In this document: positions 25,688 through 34,490 of the stretch, in pieces
Numbering within the stretch: the first letter of the stretch is position 1
Layout: each line of letters opens with the position of its first letter
Origin: CAYSFW01 sp050329935
Lineage (GTDB): Bacteria; Pseudomonadota; Gammaproteobacteria; UWMA-0217
Assembly: GCA_050329935.1 (NCBI GenBank)
Contig: JBHJOI010000038.1
Coordinates: 1 to 48,138, forward strand
Reading direction: 5' to 3'
DNA: 48,138 nt
Notes under the pieces: generated by a model
Told to the model about the DNA's origin: nothing
Database searches by the model: none
The model's input: the letters and a program-made list of their open reading frames with translations, nothing else
Translations under genes and position numbers: made by a program

Positions 25688-26047
25688 GTGAAGTCAGGCA
25701 ACGATCCCATCCCCGTCAACGGCGGCGACATCGAGGCGACACTCAAGCGTTTGTTGGACGCCGAACTCAAGGCGGAGGCATTGATCAATGACGCGAATCG
25801 ACACCGCGAGCAGTTGATCGACCAGACCCTGAGCCAGGCACGCGAGGCCGAGGCGCGCCTGGAAGCGACGCTGCCGGAATTGCGCGCACCGTTCATTCGC
25901 GACGCCGAGGCGCGCGCCGAGCAGGCGATCGCTGCGCTGCGGTTGAAGTACGATGAGCGTCAGCGCGATCTGCGCGGTCTCGCGACCCAGCACGCCGAGG
26001 ATGCACTCAAGTCCGCCGTGGCGCTGCTGCTGGATCACGCGCGTTGA
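25688..26047 (+). CDS. A/V-type ATPase peripheral-stalk subunit (H/G-like)
   Basis: 119 residues from a GTG start, with AAAAGGTG about ten bases upstream. The sequence is almost entirely charged heptad-like helix (LKRLLDAELKAEALIND, then EARAEQAIAALRLKYDERQRDL), as in the coiled-coil H (AhaH) or G subunits that pair with subunit E in the outer stalk. It is short and poorly conserved, so the call rests on coiled-coil character and on its position as first gene of a complete ATPase operon. The next gene starts 9 bp later. Confidence 0.65.
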   Translation: MKSGNDPIPVNGGDIEATLKRLLDAELKAEALINDANRHREQLIDQTLSQAREAEARLEATLPELRAPFIRDAEARAEQAIAALRLKYDERQRDLRGLATQHAEDALKSAVALLLDHAR

Positions 26048-26056
26048 GGATCGACG

Positions 26057-27091
26057 ATGTCTGCCTATCTCAATGCCCGGGTCAGTCTGTTCGCGGCGCG
26101 TTTGCTGTCGCCGCAACAGTTCGATGAGCTGATTCGATGCGCCGAGGCCGACGTCGCGACCTGTCTCGCGGCCAAAGGGCTCGATTACCTGATGCCAGCG
26201 GATGAAACCAAGGAGTCGGTCGAACAACGGATCGGCGCGGTGCTGTTGCGCGAGATCGCGGTGTTGATTAGACCGCTGCGTGACGAGCAGCGCCGCTTTC
26301 TCGATTACTGGACGCAGCGCTACGAGATCTCGAATCTCAAGACTCTGATCCGAGGCAAGTTGATGCGTCAGCGACCCGCGCTGATCGCGGCCTCTCTGGT
26401 CGACATGGGTGACTTTGCGCGGCTGCCGGTCGACGCGTTGCTGCACGCGGAGGATCTGCCCGAACTGTTTCGACGCTTGATGGAAACGCCCTACGCCGAC
26501 CTTGCCCGCATCGCGCGGGATACGTTCGAGGAGCATCAGGATCCGTTTATGCTCGATGCGATGCTCGACAAGCGTTACCACGAAAATCTGGTGAACCGTG
26601 CCAAGGCACTCGAGGCGCGCGAGGGCACGGCGTTTCGCGCATTGATGGCGGGGTTAATCGACCGGATCAATCTGATGTGGCTGGTCAGGTATCGGTTCAG
26701 CTATGGCTTGCCACCGGCGCAGGCGTATTACCTGCTGGTGGCCTCGCCCTACCAATTGCATGCGCAGCGGCTTCAGCAACTGGCGCGACAGGCAAGCCTG
26801 GCGCAATTGATAGAGGCATTGCCGGAGACCTTGCGCCGCGAACTGCTCACGGTCGAGACACCGGTGCAACTCTACGCGGCGCTCGAGGCGGCTAATATCG
26901 CGCTCGCGCGACATACGCTACGTTCGAGCACATCGGCTCTGACGCGCGCGCTGGCGTACATCACCTTGCGCGAACGCTGTCTGCGTCGGGTGCGCGCGGT
27001 ACTGCGCGGTCGGGCGCTGGGGCTTGATACCGCCGCGATCCGACATGCGGTCGCGCTGGAAGATCAGCTGTTCGAGGCGGAGGTTGCCTGA
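26057..27091 (+). CDS. atpC: A/V-type ATPase subunit C (V0 d / AC39 family)
   Basis: 344 residues, mostly helical, with no membrane segment. YLNARVSLFAARLLSPQQF at the start, YEISNLKTLIRGKL (about residues 91-104) and the C-terminal YITLRERCLRRVRAVLRGRALGLD match the AC39 family. YEISNLK is the best conserved block. Subunit C caps the membrane c-ring and receives the central stalk, linking the A/B catalytic head to the rotor. The stop overlaps the start of subunit I by one base (TGATG), so the two are translated together. Confidence 0.85.
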   Translation: MSAYLNARVSLFAARLLSPQQFDELIRCAEADVATCLAAKGLDYLMPADETKESVEQRIGAVLLREIAVLIRPLRDEQRRFLDYWTQRYEISNLKTLIRGKLMRQRPALIAASLVDMGDFARLPVDALLHAEDLPELFRRLMETPYADLARIARDTFEEHQDPFMLDAMLDKRYHENLVNRAKALEAREGTAFRALMAGLIDRINLMWLVRYRFSYGLPPAQAYYLLVASPYQLHAQRLQQLARQASLAQLIEALPETLRRELLTVETPVQLYAALEAANIALARHTLRSSTSALTRALAYITLRERCLRRVRAVLRGRALGLDTAAIRHAVALEDQLFEAEVA

Positions 27092-28983
27092 TGTTCCGGG
27101 CGCAACCGATGCTGCGAATTGATCTCTGGACCTTGCTCAGCGAGGCCTCGGACGTCGCCGCCGTGCTCGCGCGTTTCGGCGTATTCAATCCCACCGCGAG
27201 CGCCAACCGGTATTTCCCGGAAGCCGTCGCCGAGCGCTACCGCGAAGTGTTTCAGGAGGCGGACTCGCGGCTTGCCAAGATCGTCGAGGTGTGTGGCGAG
27301 CGTCCGTTGCCGGCGATTCCCGAGTCGGCGGTGGCACCCTCGTTGGCCGAGCTCGAGCAGCTCAATCACTGGCTCCAGGATGTGTGGAAGACTTGCCTTG
27401 CCTATTCCGAGTTGCAGGCGGGGCTGGAGGACGAGCGCAAGCGCCTCACCTCGTTGCAGGAGACGTTGCAGCGGCTCAAAACGCTCAATCTCGACCTGGC
27501 GCAGTTGTTGCGGCCGAGTCAACTGCTTGATGTTCGGATTGGCAGCGTGCCGCGTGCCAACGTCAAGCGGCTCGGAGAGTCGCTGGCGATCGCGGGTTAT
27601 CTGTTGCACGTGTTCGATCACGTCGAGGATCTGGCCTACCTGGTCGTGACCGGGCCACGCTTCGGCACCGAGGATGTTCAGTCCGTGCTGGGATCGGCTG
27701 GGTGGCGCGAGCTACCGGTGCCGCAAGAGTTGCTGGCTCATCCGATCGAGGCGGAGTCGCGCCTGCGCGATGATTCCGAGCGTCTGATCGAGGCCACTGA
27801 GCGTCAGTGTCTGGTATTGGAGTCGACCCGGCAGGGCTTCAACGAGCGGCTCGACGAGGCGCGGATCCAGCTGGCACTGGCGCGCCCGTTGGCCGAGGCT
27901 TCGATCGAGGGTGTGCGCGGTCGGGGGCAACTCTCGCAGTTCAGTGGTTGGGTGCCGCGCGCGAGTTTGAAGCGACTCGAAACCGCACTCCAGACGCGAT
28001 TCCCGGAACGTTTTGTGGTGACTGCCCGTAAACCGCAACGGCGGGAGTTGGCGGGCATCCCGACCCTGTTGAACCATCCGACCTGGCTCGGCCACTTCGC
28101 GGAGTTGGTCAAGAGCTACGGCGTGCCGCGCTACGGCGAATTCGACCCGTCATTGCTATTCGCGTTGGCCTATGTGGTGCTGTTTGGGGCGATGTTCGGT
28201 GATGTCGGGCACGGCGCGGTGATTTTCGTCGGCGCATTGTTTTTGCGTGGCAAACTCGCCTTCTTGCGTACGATTGGCATCGCGGCGTCGATGTCCGCGA
28301 TCGCGTTCGGCTTTCTCTACGGCAGTATCTTTGGCTACGAAGAGTTGATCGAGCCGATCTGGCAGTCGCCACTGCATAACCCGGGGCATTTGCTATTGCT
28401 CGCGGTTCAGGTGGGCGTGGGTTTCATCTGCGTCACTCTTGTGATTAATGTGGCGAACCTGCTGTATTTCGGGCGCGTGCGCGACGCTCTGTTCCTGCCG
28501 GGCGGCCTCGCGGGGCTGTTGTTGTACGTGAGCGCCGTGTCTGGCGTGTTTCGCTTGTTCGAGCACGGTGACTTCGGTTGGTTCAATCTGGTCGGCGCGC
28601 TGGTGGGCTTACTGGCGTTGGCGGCTTATACCTGGCTCGAAACCCAGGCCGGGTTCGCCGAGCGCCTGTTGGTGACCGTGATCGAGAGTTTCGAGGCGGT
28701 GATCAATCTATTTTCCAACACCCTTTCGTTCTTGCGTGTCGCGGCGTTCAGTCTGAACCACGTCGCGCTCGCGCTCGCGGTGTTCACCCTGGCGGCCGGC
28801 ATGAGTACCGCCGGGCATTGGCTGACCGTGGTGCTCGGCAACGTCGTGATCATCGTGCTGGAAGGCGCGATCGTCGCGATACAGGCCTTGCGCTTGATGT
28901 ATTACGAGGGGTTCTCGCGTTTTTACAATGGCGACGGGCGGGCGTTCAAACCGTTGCGGCTGACCGGTGACGCGCGGCACTGA
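27091..28983 (+). CDS. atpI: A/V-type ATPase membrane subunit I (a-subunit)
   Basis: 630 residues in two halves. The first ~340 residues are a cytoplasmic, coiled-coil-rich arm that binds the peripheral stalks. The remainder has about eight transmembrane helices. LFGAMFGDVGHGAVIF is the conserved first membrane motif. FSNTLSFLRVAAFSLNHV contains the essential arginine of the ion half-channel, Arg549. The protein forms the stator channel against the c-ring for H+ or Na+ passage. It overlaps subunit C by one base and is followed 35 bp later by subunit K. Confidence 0.92.
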   Translation: MFRAQPMLRIDLWTLLSEASDVAAVLARFGVFNPTASANRYFPEAVAERYREVFQEADSRLAKIVEVCGERPLPAIPESAVAPSLAELEQLNHWLQDVWKTCLAYSELQAGLEDERKRLTSLQETLQRLKTLNLDLAQLLRPSQLLDVRIGSVPRANVKRLGESLAIAGYLLHVFDHVEDLAYLVVTGPRFGTEDVQSVLGSAGWRELPVPQELLAHPIEAESRLRDDSERLIEATERQCLVLESTRQGFNERLDEARIQLALARPLAEASIEGVRGRGQLSQFSGWVPRASLKRLETALQTRFPERFVVTARKPQRRELAGIPTLLNHPTWLGHFAELVKSYGVPRYGEFDPSLLFALAYVVLFGAMFGDVGHGAVIFVGALFLRGKLAFLRTIGIAASMSAIAFGFLYGSIFGYEELIEPIWQSPLHNPGHLLLLAVQVGVGFICVTLVINVANLLYFGRVRDALFLPGGLAGLLLYVSAVSGVFRLFEHGDFGWFNLVGALVGLLALAAYTWLETQAGFAERLLVTVIESFEAVINLFSNTLSFLRVAAFSLNHVALALAVFTLAAGMSTAGHWLTVVLGNVVIIVLEGAIVAIQALRLMYYEGFSRFYNGDGRAFKPLRLTGDARH

Positions 28984-29018
28984 TTTTGAACTTGATTGAC
29001 ATGCTTGAAGGAGCGGCT

Positions 29019-29465
29019 ATGACCGGGTTGTTGATTTTGATGGCACTGTGCGTGCTGGGGCTGATGGTCATGGGAACCTACCTGGAGTTGCGTCGCGACG
29101 AGGACAAGGCTCGCTTGCCGCGCTGGGTGAAGGGCGGAGTGGCGATTGACCAGTTGGTGTTGGTCGCCGGATTAGCTGGATTGCTAGTACTCGGTGTCAG
29201 CGATGTGTTGGCGGCGGACGCGGCCGCGACGGGTGGGCGCGAGTTCACGGTTGGACTCGGTCTGGCATTGATCGGGGTCGGTCTGCCGACCGGGTTGGCC
29301 GCAATCGGCGCGGGCATCGCGCTCGGGCCAGTGGGTTCCGCGGCCTTGGCCGTCATCGCCGAGAAGCCCGAGGTGTTCGGGCGTACCCTGATCTATCTGG
29401 GCCTGGCCGAAGGGATCGCGATCTATGGCCTGGTGATGAGTATCCTGTTGCTTGGAAGGATTTGA
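29019..29465 (+). CDS. atpK: A/V-type ATPase rotor subunit K (c-ring proteolipid)
   Basis: 148 residues from ATG 29019 (GAAGGAG just upstream; the frame is open from TTG 28986). Four hydrophobic helices: an N-terminal one, a second around QLVLVAGLAGLLVLGV, then a c-type hairpin. The hairpin carries the Gly/Ala-rich helix GLAAIGAGIALGPVG and the ion-carrying helix with Glu131 in GLAEGIAIYGLV. Residues following the Glu are Gly-Ile rather than the Thr/Gln seen in Na+-coupled NtpK (LPETQ), which favours H+ coupling but does not prove it. Only one ionisable carboxylate per subunit is evident. Confidence 0.85.
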   Translation: MTGLLILMALCVLGLMVMGTYLELRRDEDKARLPRWVKGGVAIDQLVLVAGLAGLLVLGVSDVLAADAAATGGREFTVGLGLALIGVGLPTGLAAIGAGIALGPVGSAALAVIAEKPEVFGRTLIYLGLAEGIAIYGLVMSILLLGRI

Positions 29466-29816
29466 ATGGCCACGCCGATTGCCGATGCGCCGGACGGTCG
29501 TCTGGTCGTGCTTGGGAGCGCCGCGTTGACCGATGGCTTTGCGCTGATCGGCGCCGAAGTGTACCCGGACGCGACCAGTCATACGGTCGAGGATGTTTTG
29601 GCCCGGCTGGTACGGGAAGGCGCGCGTGCATTGGTGTTGATCGAGCATCAGCTGGCGCGCGGCGGCGGCGAGTGGCTGACCCGCCTACGCAACGAAGGCG
29701 GTGGTATTGTCGTCACCGAGCTGCCGCCGCTGGCTCAACCCGGGGCCTATGCGCCGGCGGTCGACGAAGTCGTTCGCATGGTGCTGGGCGCCGATGCACT
29801 TAAGGAGTCGTCATGA
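29466..29816 (+). CDS. atpF: A/V-type ATPase subunit F
   Basis: 116 residues, starting directly after the subunit K stop, with AAGGA upstream. The N-terminal VLGSAALTDGFALIGAEVYP and the central EGARALVLIEHQLAR follow the small alpha/beta fold of subunit F, part of the central rotor stalk bound to subunit D. The fold resembles CheY-like proteins, but the context is decisive. It ends in an ATGA overlap with subunit E (29813-29816). The family is poorly conserved, so the identity rests partly on gene order. Confidence 0.75.
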   Translation: MATPIADAPDGRLVVLGSAALTDGFALIGAEVYPDATSHTVEDVLARLVREGARALVLIEHQLARGGGEWLTRLRNEGGGIVVTELPPLAQPGAYAPAVDEVVRMVLGADALKESS

Positions 29817-30475
29817 CGACCGGCAACGAAGAGCTAAAGGTGTTGCAGCTTGAGCAGGCGCTGCTACGCCAGGCGGAAACCCTGGCGCGTGAGCAACTGC
29901 GTAACGCGGAGTCGGTCTGCGCGCGAATTCAGACCGAGAGCGCCGAGCGGCTGCGATTGCGCGAGGACCGCGAGATCCTGCTCGCCAAGCAACAGGGTGA
30001 GCGCGTCCATCGCCGCTTGTTGCAGGCTGCCGAGGCGCGTCTTTCAGGTGATCTCGACCGTCTGCGTTGGACCCTGGTGCAGTCGAGCCTGAGCGAACTG
30101 CGGATTCGCTTGCGCGGGCTGGTGGACGATACGCCAAGTTATCTGGCCTGGCTGGAAGCGGTGCTGACGGACGCGGCGCGCGAGCTGCCCGCAGGCGACA
30201 TGTTGCTGCGCCTCGGCGCGGAGGATTGCGAGCGTTTGCGTCCGCACCTGGCCGATCTGGCGGCGCGCGCGGCGCCTGAGAGAGCAGTGCGCTGGGAGCC
30301 GCTCGCGGGCGATACCGGTGGCGGTGGCGTTGAAATCAATCTCGCCGATCAGACGGTGCGAATCGATCAGACCTTCGGTGGTCGACTCAAACGCCTTGAA
30401 CTCGATCTGGCGCAGGTCATCATGGAGCGACTGTTCGCCGCTTCGCCCGACTTGGGGACGCTTGTTTATGGGTAG
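29813..30475 (+). CDS. atpE: A/V-type ATPase peripheral-stalk subunit E
   Basis: 220 residues. The first ~110 form a long charged helix (LRQAETLAREQLRNAESVCA). The second half is a small alpha/beta domain ending in GGVEINLADQTVRIDQTFGG and a closing helix, as in subunit E (the region VGGVEL...VDNTLESRL in relatives). It binds the A/B head and pairs with H/G to form the outer stalk. AAGGAG lies just upstream of the start, which is inside the subunit F stop (ATGA). Its own stop overlaps subunit A by 8 bp. Confidence 0.85.
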   Translation: MTTGNEELKVLQLEQALLRQAETLAREQLRNAESVCARIQTESAERLRLREDREILLAKQQGERVHRRLLQAAEARLSGDLDRLRWTLVQSSLSELRIRLRGLVDDTPSYLAWLEAVLTDAARELPAGDMLLRLGAEDCERLRPHLADLAARAAPERAVRWEPLAGDTGGGGVEINLADQTVRIDQTFGGRLKRLELDLAQVIMERLFAASPDLGTLVYG

Positions 30476-32249
30476 CATTCTAGAAATCAACGGTCCGATC
30501 GTCAGCCTGGACCTGCCGGATTCGGTGATCGGTGAGCAGGTGCGGATCGGTCGCCTGAACTTGGTGGGTGAGGTGATTTCCCGTGCTGGCGAACGTGCGT
30601 TGGCCCAGGTGTACGAGAACACCGATGGCCTGCGGCCGGGCGAGCCGGCGACCGGGTTGGGCTTTCCGCTCTCGGTGGAGTTGGGGCCCGGGCTGCTGGG
30701 CACGATCTTCGACGGTGTGCAACGTCCGCTTGATGCGGTGCGCGCGGTGTCGGGGGACCGTATCGCTCGCGGCGTTTCGGTCATGCCGCTCGATCGCGAG
30801 CGCCAGTGGCGGTTCGAGCCGAGTCCGGCGTTGCGGCAAGGTATGTCCCTCGGTGGTGGCGAAGTGCTGGGTACGGTGCAGGAAACCGCCAGTATTCAGC
30901 ATCGGATCCTGGTGCCGCCGCGTTTGCGCGGAGAACTGCTCGATCTCGCCGCGCCCGGCGATTTCCGGGTCGAGGAGACTGTCGCTCATGTCCGGACCCC
31001 GGATGGCGGGGTCACCCGTCTGTCGCTGTTTCACCGTTGGCCAGTGCGTATCCCGCGGCCGTTCCTGAACCGCGACCACGCGGTCGTGCCGTTGATCACC
31101 GGACAACGGATTCTGGATACGTTCTATCCGTTGCTGAAGGGCGGCAAGGCGGCGATTCCGGGTCCGTTCGGCGCCGGCAAGACCATGCTGCAGCAGCAGA
31201 TCGCGCGCTGGTGCAACGCCGAGATCGTGATCTACGTCGGTTGCGGTGAGCGCGGCAACGAACTGACCGATGTGCTCGAATTCATGCCGGAGCTAAAGGA
31301 TCCGCACAGCGGACGTCCACTGATGGAACGCACCTTGCTCGTGGCCAATACCTCCAACATGCCGGTGGTCGCGCGCGAGGCGTCGATTTATGTCGGCATC
31401 ACGATCGCCGAGTATTTCCGCGATCAGGGCTATGACGTGGTGCTGGTGGCCGATTCGACCAGCCGGTGGGCGGAGGCACTGCGCGAAGTGGCGGGTCGGC
31501 TCGGACAGATGCCGGTGGAAGAAGGGTATCCGGCCTATCTTGGGTCCCGGCTGGCGGCGTTTTATGAGCGGGCGGGTCGAGTCGAGACCCTCGCGCGCGG
31601 GCATGGTTCGGTCACGCTGATCGGCGCGGTATCGCCACCCGGGGGAGATTTCTCGGAACCCGTCACGAGTCATACCAAGGAGATCATCCAGACCTTCTGG
31701 GCATTGTCGAAGGAGCTGGCCGACGCACGTCACTACCCCGCGGTGGACTGGCTGGAGAGCTTTTCCGGCTATGTTGGATCAGCGGCCAAATGGTGGGCCG
31801 AGGCGGTCGATCCGCGTTGGGAGGCTTATCGTGCCGAGGCGTTGAGGTTGTTGGCGGACTCCGAGGAGCTGCAACGTATCGTCAACTTGGTGGGGGTCGA
31901 GGCGTTGTCCTCCGAGCAGCGCTGGACGCTTGAGGCGGCGACCCTGATCAAGGAGGGATTGCTGCAACAGAGCGCGGTCGACGAGTCCGATAGCTATGCC
32001 TCGCCGGCCAAACAATTCCTGCTGCTGCAGTTACTGCTGGAGATCTATCGCCAGGGCTTGCGCTTGGTGCGACTGGGTATGCCGGCGCGCAAGCTGCTCG
32101 GCTTGCCGGTGTTGTCAGCCGCGCGGCGCTGGAAAAGTCAATACGGCACCGAGCAGCTCGACGATTTGCGGCAACGCCTGGCTGAGCTGCCCGGGATCTT
32201 CGAGCGCGTCGGCGCCGAGTACACCGCACCCGTGGAGGTCGTGCCATGA
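30468..32249 (+). CDS. atpA: A/V-type ATPase catalytic subunit A
   Basis: 593 residues from ATG 30468, which overlaps the subunit E stop; the open frame reaches back to 30318 inside the E gene, but the family N-terminus is GSILEINGPIVSL. Walker A is GPFGAGKT (residues 232-239, Lys238). The A-subunit-specific catalytic and adenine-site blocks YVGCGERGNELTDVLEFMPEL, DSTSRWAEALRE and PPGGDFSEPVT are all present. It hydrolyses or makes ATP at the A/B interface in the cytoplasm. The fourth P-loop residue set is GAGK rather than the common GSGK, a mild variation. The gene ends in an ATGA overlap with subunit B. Confidence 0.96.
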   Translation: MGSILEINGPIVSLDLPDSVIGEQVRIGRLNLVGEVISRAGERALAQVYENTDGLRPGEPATGLGFPLSVELGPGLLGTIFDGVQRPLDAVRAVSGDRIARGVSVMPLDRERQWRFEPSPALRQGMSLGGGEVLGTVQETASIQHRILVPPRLRGELLDLAAPGDFRVEETVAHVRTPDGGVTRLSLFHRWPVRIPRPFLNRDHAVVPLITGQRILDTFYPLLKGGKAAIPGPFGAGKTMLQQQIARWCNAEIVIYVGCGERGNELTDVLEFMPELKDPHSGRPLMERTLLVANTSNMPVVAREASIYVGITIAEYFRDQGYDVVLVADSTSRWAEALREVAGRLGQMPVEEGYPAYLGSRLAAFYERAGRVETLARGHGSVTLIGAVSPPGGDFSEPVTSHTKEIIQTFWALSKELADARHYPAVDWLESFSGYVGSAAKWWAEAVDPRWEAYRAEALRLLADSEELQRIVNLVGVEALSSEQRWTLEAATLIKEGLLQQSAVDESDSYASPAKQFLLLQLLLEIYRQGLRLVRLGMPARKLLGLPVLSAARRWKSQYGTEQLDDLRQRLAELPGIFERVGAEYTAPVEVVP

Positions 32250-33628
32250 CACATACCGAGTTTCGCACCGCCGTGTCGGCGCAGGGCGGACTGTTGGCCA
32301 TGCGCGGTGTGGCGGGTGTCGCGGCGGGCTCGCGCGTCATGGTCAAGGACCACGACGGGCGGCGCCGTAGCGGCCTGGTGATCCGGGTTTCGGCCGAGAT
32401 CGCGCTTGTCGAGGTCTTCGAGGGGACCGACGACCTCGATCTGGAACGCACCTGGGTGCGTTTTCTTGACGAGCCATTCGTGTTGCCGGTGTCGCGCGAC
32501 CTGCTCGGGCGTGTGTTCAATGGCTCCGGGCAGCCACGCGACGGACGGCCGCCGCTCGTCGCGCGCGATCGCCGCGACATCAACGGCGAGCCTCTTAATC
32601 CGGCTGCGCGTGCCTATCCGCGTGAGTTCATCCAAACCGGCGTGTCGGCGATCGACGGCATGAACTCGCTCACGCGCGGCCAAAAGCTACCGATTTTTTC
32701 CGGCGGTGGTTTGCCGCACAATCGCTTGGCGGCGCAAATCGTACGCCAGGCCAAGTTGCTTGGCGACGCGGCGTCGGAGTTCGTGGTCGTGTTCGCGGCG
32801 ATTGGCGCGACCAGCACTGACGCGCGATTTTTTCAGGAGAGCTTTGAAGACAGCGGCGTGCTGAATCAGGTCGTCATGTTCCTCAACCTGGCCGACGAGC
32901 CGGTGATCGAGCGTTTGCTGACGCCGCGCGCGGCTCTGACCGCGGCCGAATATCTCGCCTACGATCTCGATTACCATGTATTGGTCGTCATCACCGACAT
33001 GACGGCTTACGCGGAAGCGCTGCGCGAGGTCGCGGTGCTGCGCGGCGACGTGCCGGCGCGCAAGGGCTATCCGGGTTACCTGTACTCGGACCTCGCGGAA
33101 ATTTACGAACGCGCGGGTCGAATCAAGGATCGACGCGGTTCGATCACGATGATTCCCGTGTTATCGATGCCGTCGGACGATATCACGCATCCGGTGCCGG
33201 ACCTCACGGGCTATATCACCGAGGGGCAGATCGTGCTGTCGCGCGATCTGCACAATCAAGGCGTTTATCCACCGGTCGCGGTGCTGCCGTCGTTATCGCG
33301 CCTAATGAAGGATGGCATCGGCAAGAACTACACGCGCGAGGACCATCCACATGTGGCAAGTCAGCTGTTTGCCACCTACGCGAGGGCGCTCGAAGTGCGT
33401 GGGTTGGCCGCGATCATCGGCGCCGAGGAACTGTCCGAGTCCGACCGGCGCTACCTGGCGTTTGCCGAGGCGTTCGAGCGTCGCTTCATTGGCCAGAGCG
33501 AGGATGCCGACCGCAGCGTGGTCGAGACGCTCACGCTGGCGTGGGAGCTGTTATCGATGCTGCCCCCGGAGCTGCTGATTCGTGTCAGCGAGGCGGAAAT
33601 TGAGAAGTACCATCGCTGGCAGCCCTGA
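32246..33628 (+). CDS. atpB: A/V-type ATPase regulatory subunit B
   Basis: 460 residues. The non-catalytic nucleotide site has FSGGGLPHNRLAAQIVRQA where subunit A has a P-loop, as expected for B. Other family blocks are FQTGVSAIDGMNSLTRGQK-like QTGVSAIDGMNSLTRGQKL, MTAYAEALREVA, KGYPGYLYSDLAEIYERAGR and TGYITEGQIVLSRDLHNQG. It alternates with A in the hexameric head and modulates catalysis. It starts inside the A stop codon and is followed by a 74-bp gap before subunit D. Confidence 0.96.
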   Translation: MTHTEFRTAVSAQGGLLAMRGVAGVAAGSRVMVKDHDGRRRSGLVIRVSAEIALVEVFEGTDDLDLERTWVRFLDEPFVLPVSRDLLGRVFNGSGQPRDGRPPLVARDRRDINGEPLNPAARAYPREFIQTGVSAIDGMNSLTRGQKLPIFSGGGLPHNRLAAQIVRQAKLLGDAASEFVVVFAAIGATSTDARFFQESFEDSGVLNQVVMFLNLADEPVIERLLTPRAALTAAEYLAYDLDYHVLVVITDMTAYAEALREVAVLRGDVPARKGYPGYLYSDLAEIYERAGRIKDRRGSITMIPVLSMPSDDITHPVPDLTGYITEGQIVLSRDLHNQGVYPPVAVLPSLSRLMKDGIGKNYTREDHPHVASQLFATYARALEVRGLAAIIGAEELSESDRRYLAFAEAFERRFIGQSEDADRSVVETLTLAWELLSMLPPELLIRVSEAEIEKYHRWQP

Positions 33629-33702
33629 GCTGCGTCCGATAAAGCGACCGATGGTCGCCGACGCGCAAGGGATCGTTCATTGGACACTCATAACCAAGCG
33701 TC

Positions 33703-34338
33703 ATGACTAAACGTCTTACTGTTCCGCCCACCAAGAGCGCACTGTTGCAGGTCAACCGCCAGACACGGTTCCTTGAACAAGGACAGGAGATGCTGGAGAA
33801 AAAGCGCGATCTGTTGATCAGGCTCGTGTACGAGCGCCTCGCGCAGTACCGTAAGTTAAGGCAGCAGGCGACGCTGGAGCTCGCCGATGCCTACCGCTGG
33901 ATGGCCGTCGCACACATGCGGATTGGCAAGCAGATGTTGCGGCAGTCCGCGATTGGGCTCAAACCGGCGGTAGAGCTCAAGATCGTCGCGCGCTCCAGTG
34001 TTGGGGTCGAATATCCAAGCGTAAGTGCGGAACCGCTACCGCTACAGCCGGTGGGCTTGATGTGGACCGACGTGAGTTTCGACGAGGCGCGGATCAAGCT
34101 GCGCCAGCTAACGATTACCCTGGCGCGGCTTGGCGAGGCGGAAAATGCATTGTGGCGTCTGTTGGCGGCGAGCAGGAAGACGCAAAAGCGAGTCAACGCG
34201 TTGAAATACAACATTATTCCACGATACCGCGAGACCGTGCGGTTCATCCGCGCCGCGCTGGAGGAGGACGAGCGAAATACCCTGTTTCAAATCAAGCGGC
34301 TGCGCGAAGGCAGCGCGGTTCACGGCGATTCGACTTAA
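33703..34338 (+). CDS. atpD: A/V-type ATPase central-stalk subunit D
   Basis: 211 residues, predominantly two long helices. VPPTKSALLQVNRQTRFLEQG near the start and VNALKYNIIPRYRETVRFI (about residues 166-184) are the signature ends of the subunit D coiled coil. It is the rotor shaft that turns inside the A/B head together with F. Last gene of the operon; no strong intrinsic terminator was seen in the 152 bp before ppsR. The nine genes together give all A-type subunits. Confidence 0.93.
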   Translation: MTKRLTVPPTKSALLQVNRQTRFLEQGQEMLEKKRDLLIRLVYERLAQYRKLRQQATLELADAYRWMAVAHMRIGKQMLRQSAIGLKPAVELKIVARSSVGVEYPSVSAEPLPLQPVGLMWTDVSFDEARIKLRQLTITLARLGEAENALWRLLAASRKTQKRVNALKYNIIPRYRETVRFIRAALEEDERNTLFQIKRLREGSAVHGDST

Positions 34339-34490
34339 CTGAACTAGAGTGATCGGCGGTCACGACCACGCGCGCGTTGGCCGCCGCGGGCGCTGGCGCT
34401 ATGATCGGAATTATGGTTCGTCGCGGCAATCGGTGCGGCAACGGCGATCCCGGGGTCACAAGCTTCAGGCTGCAATGAGATCTTCCGCGT

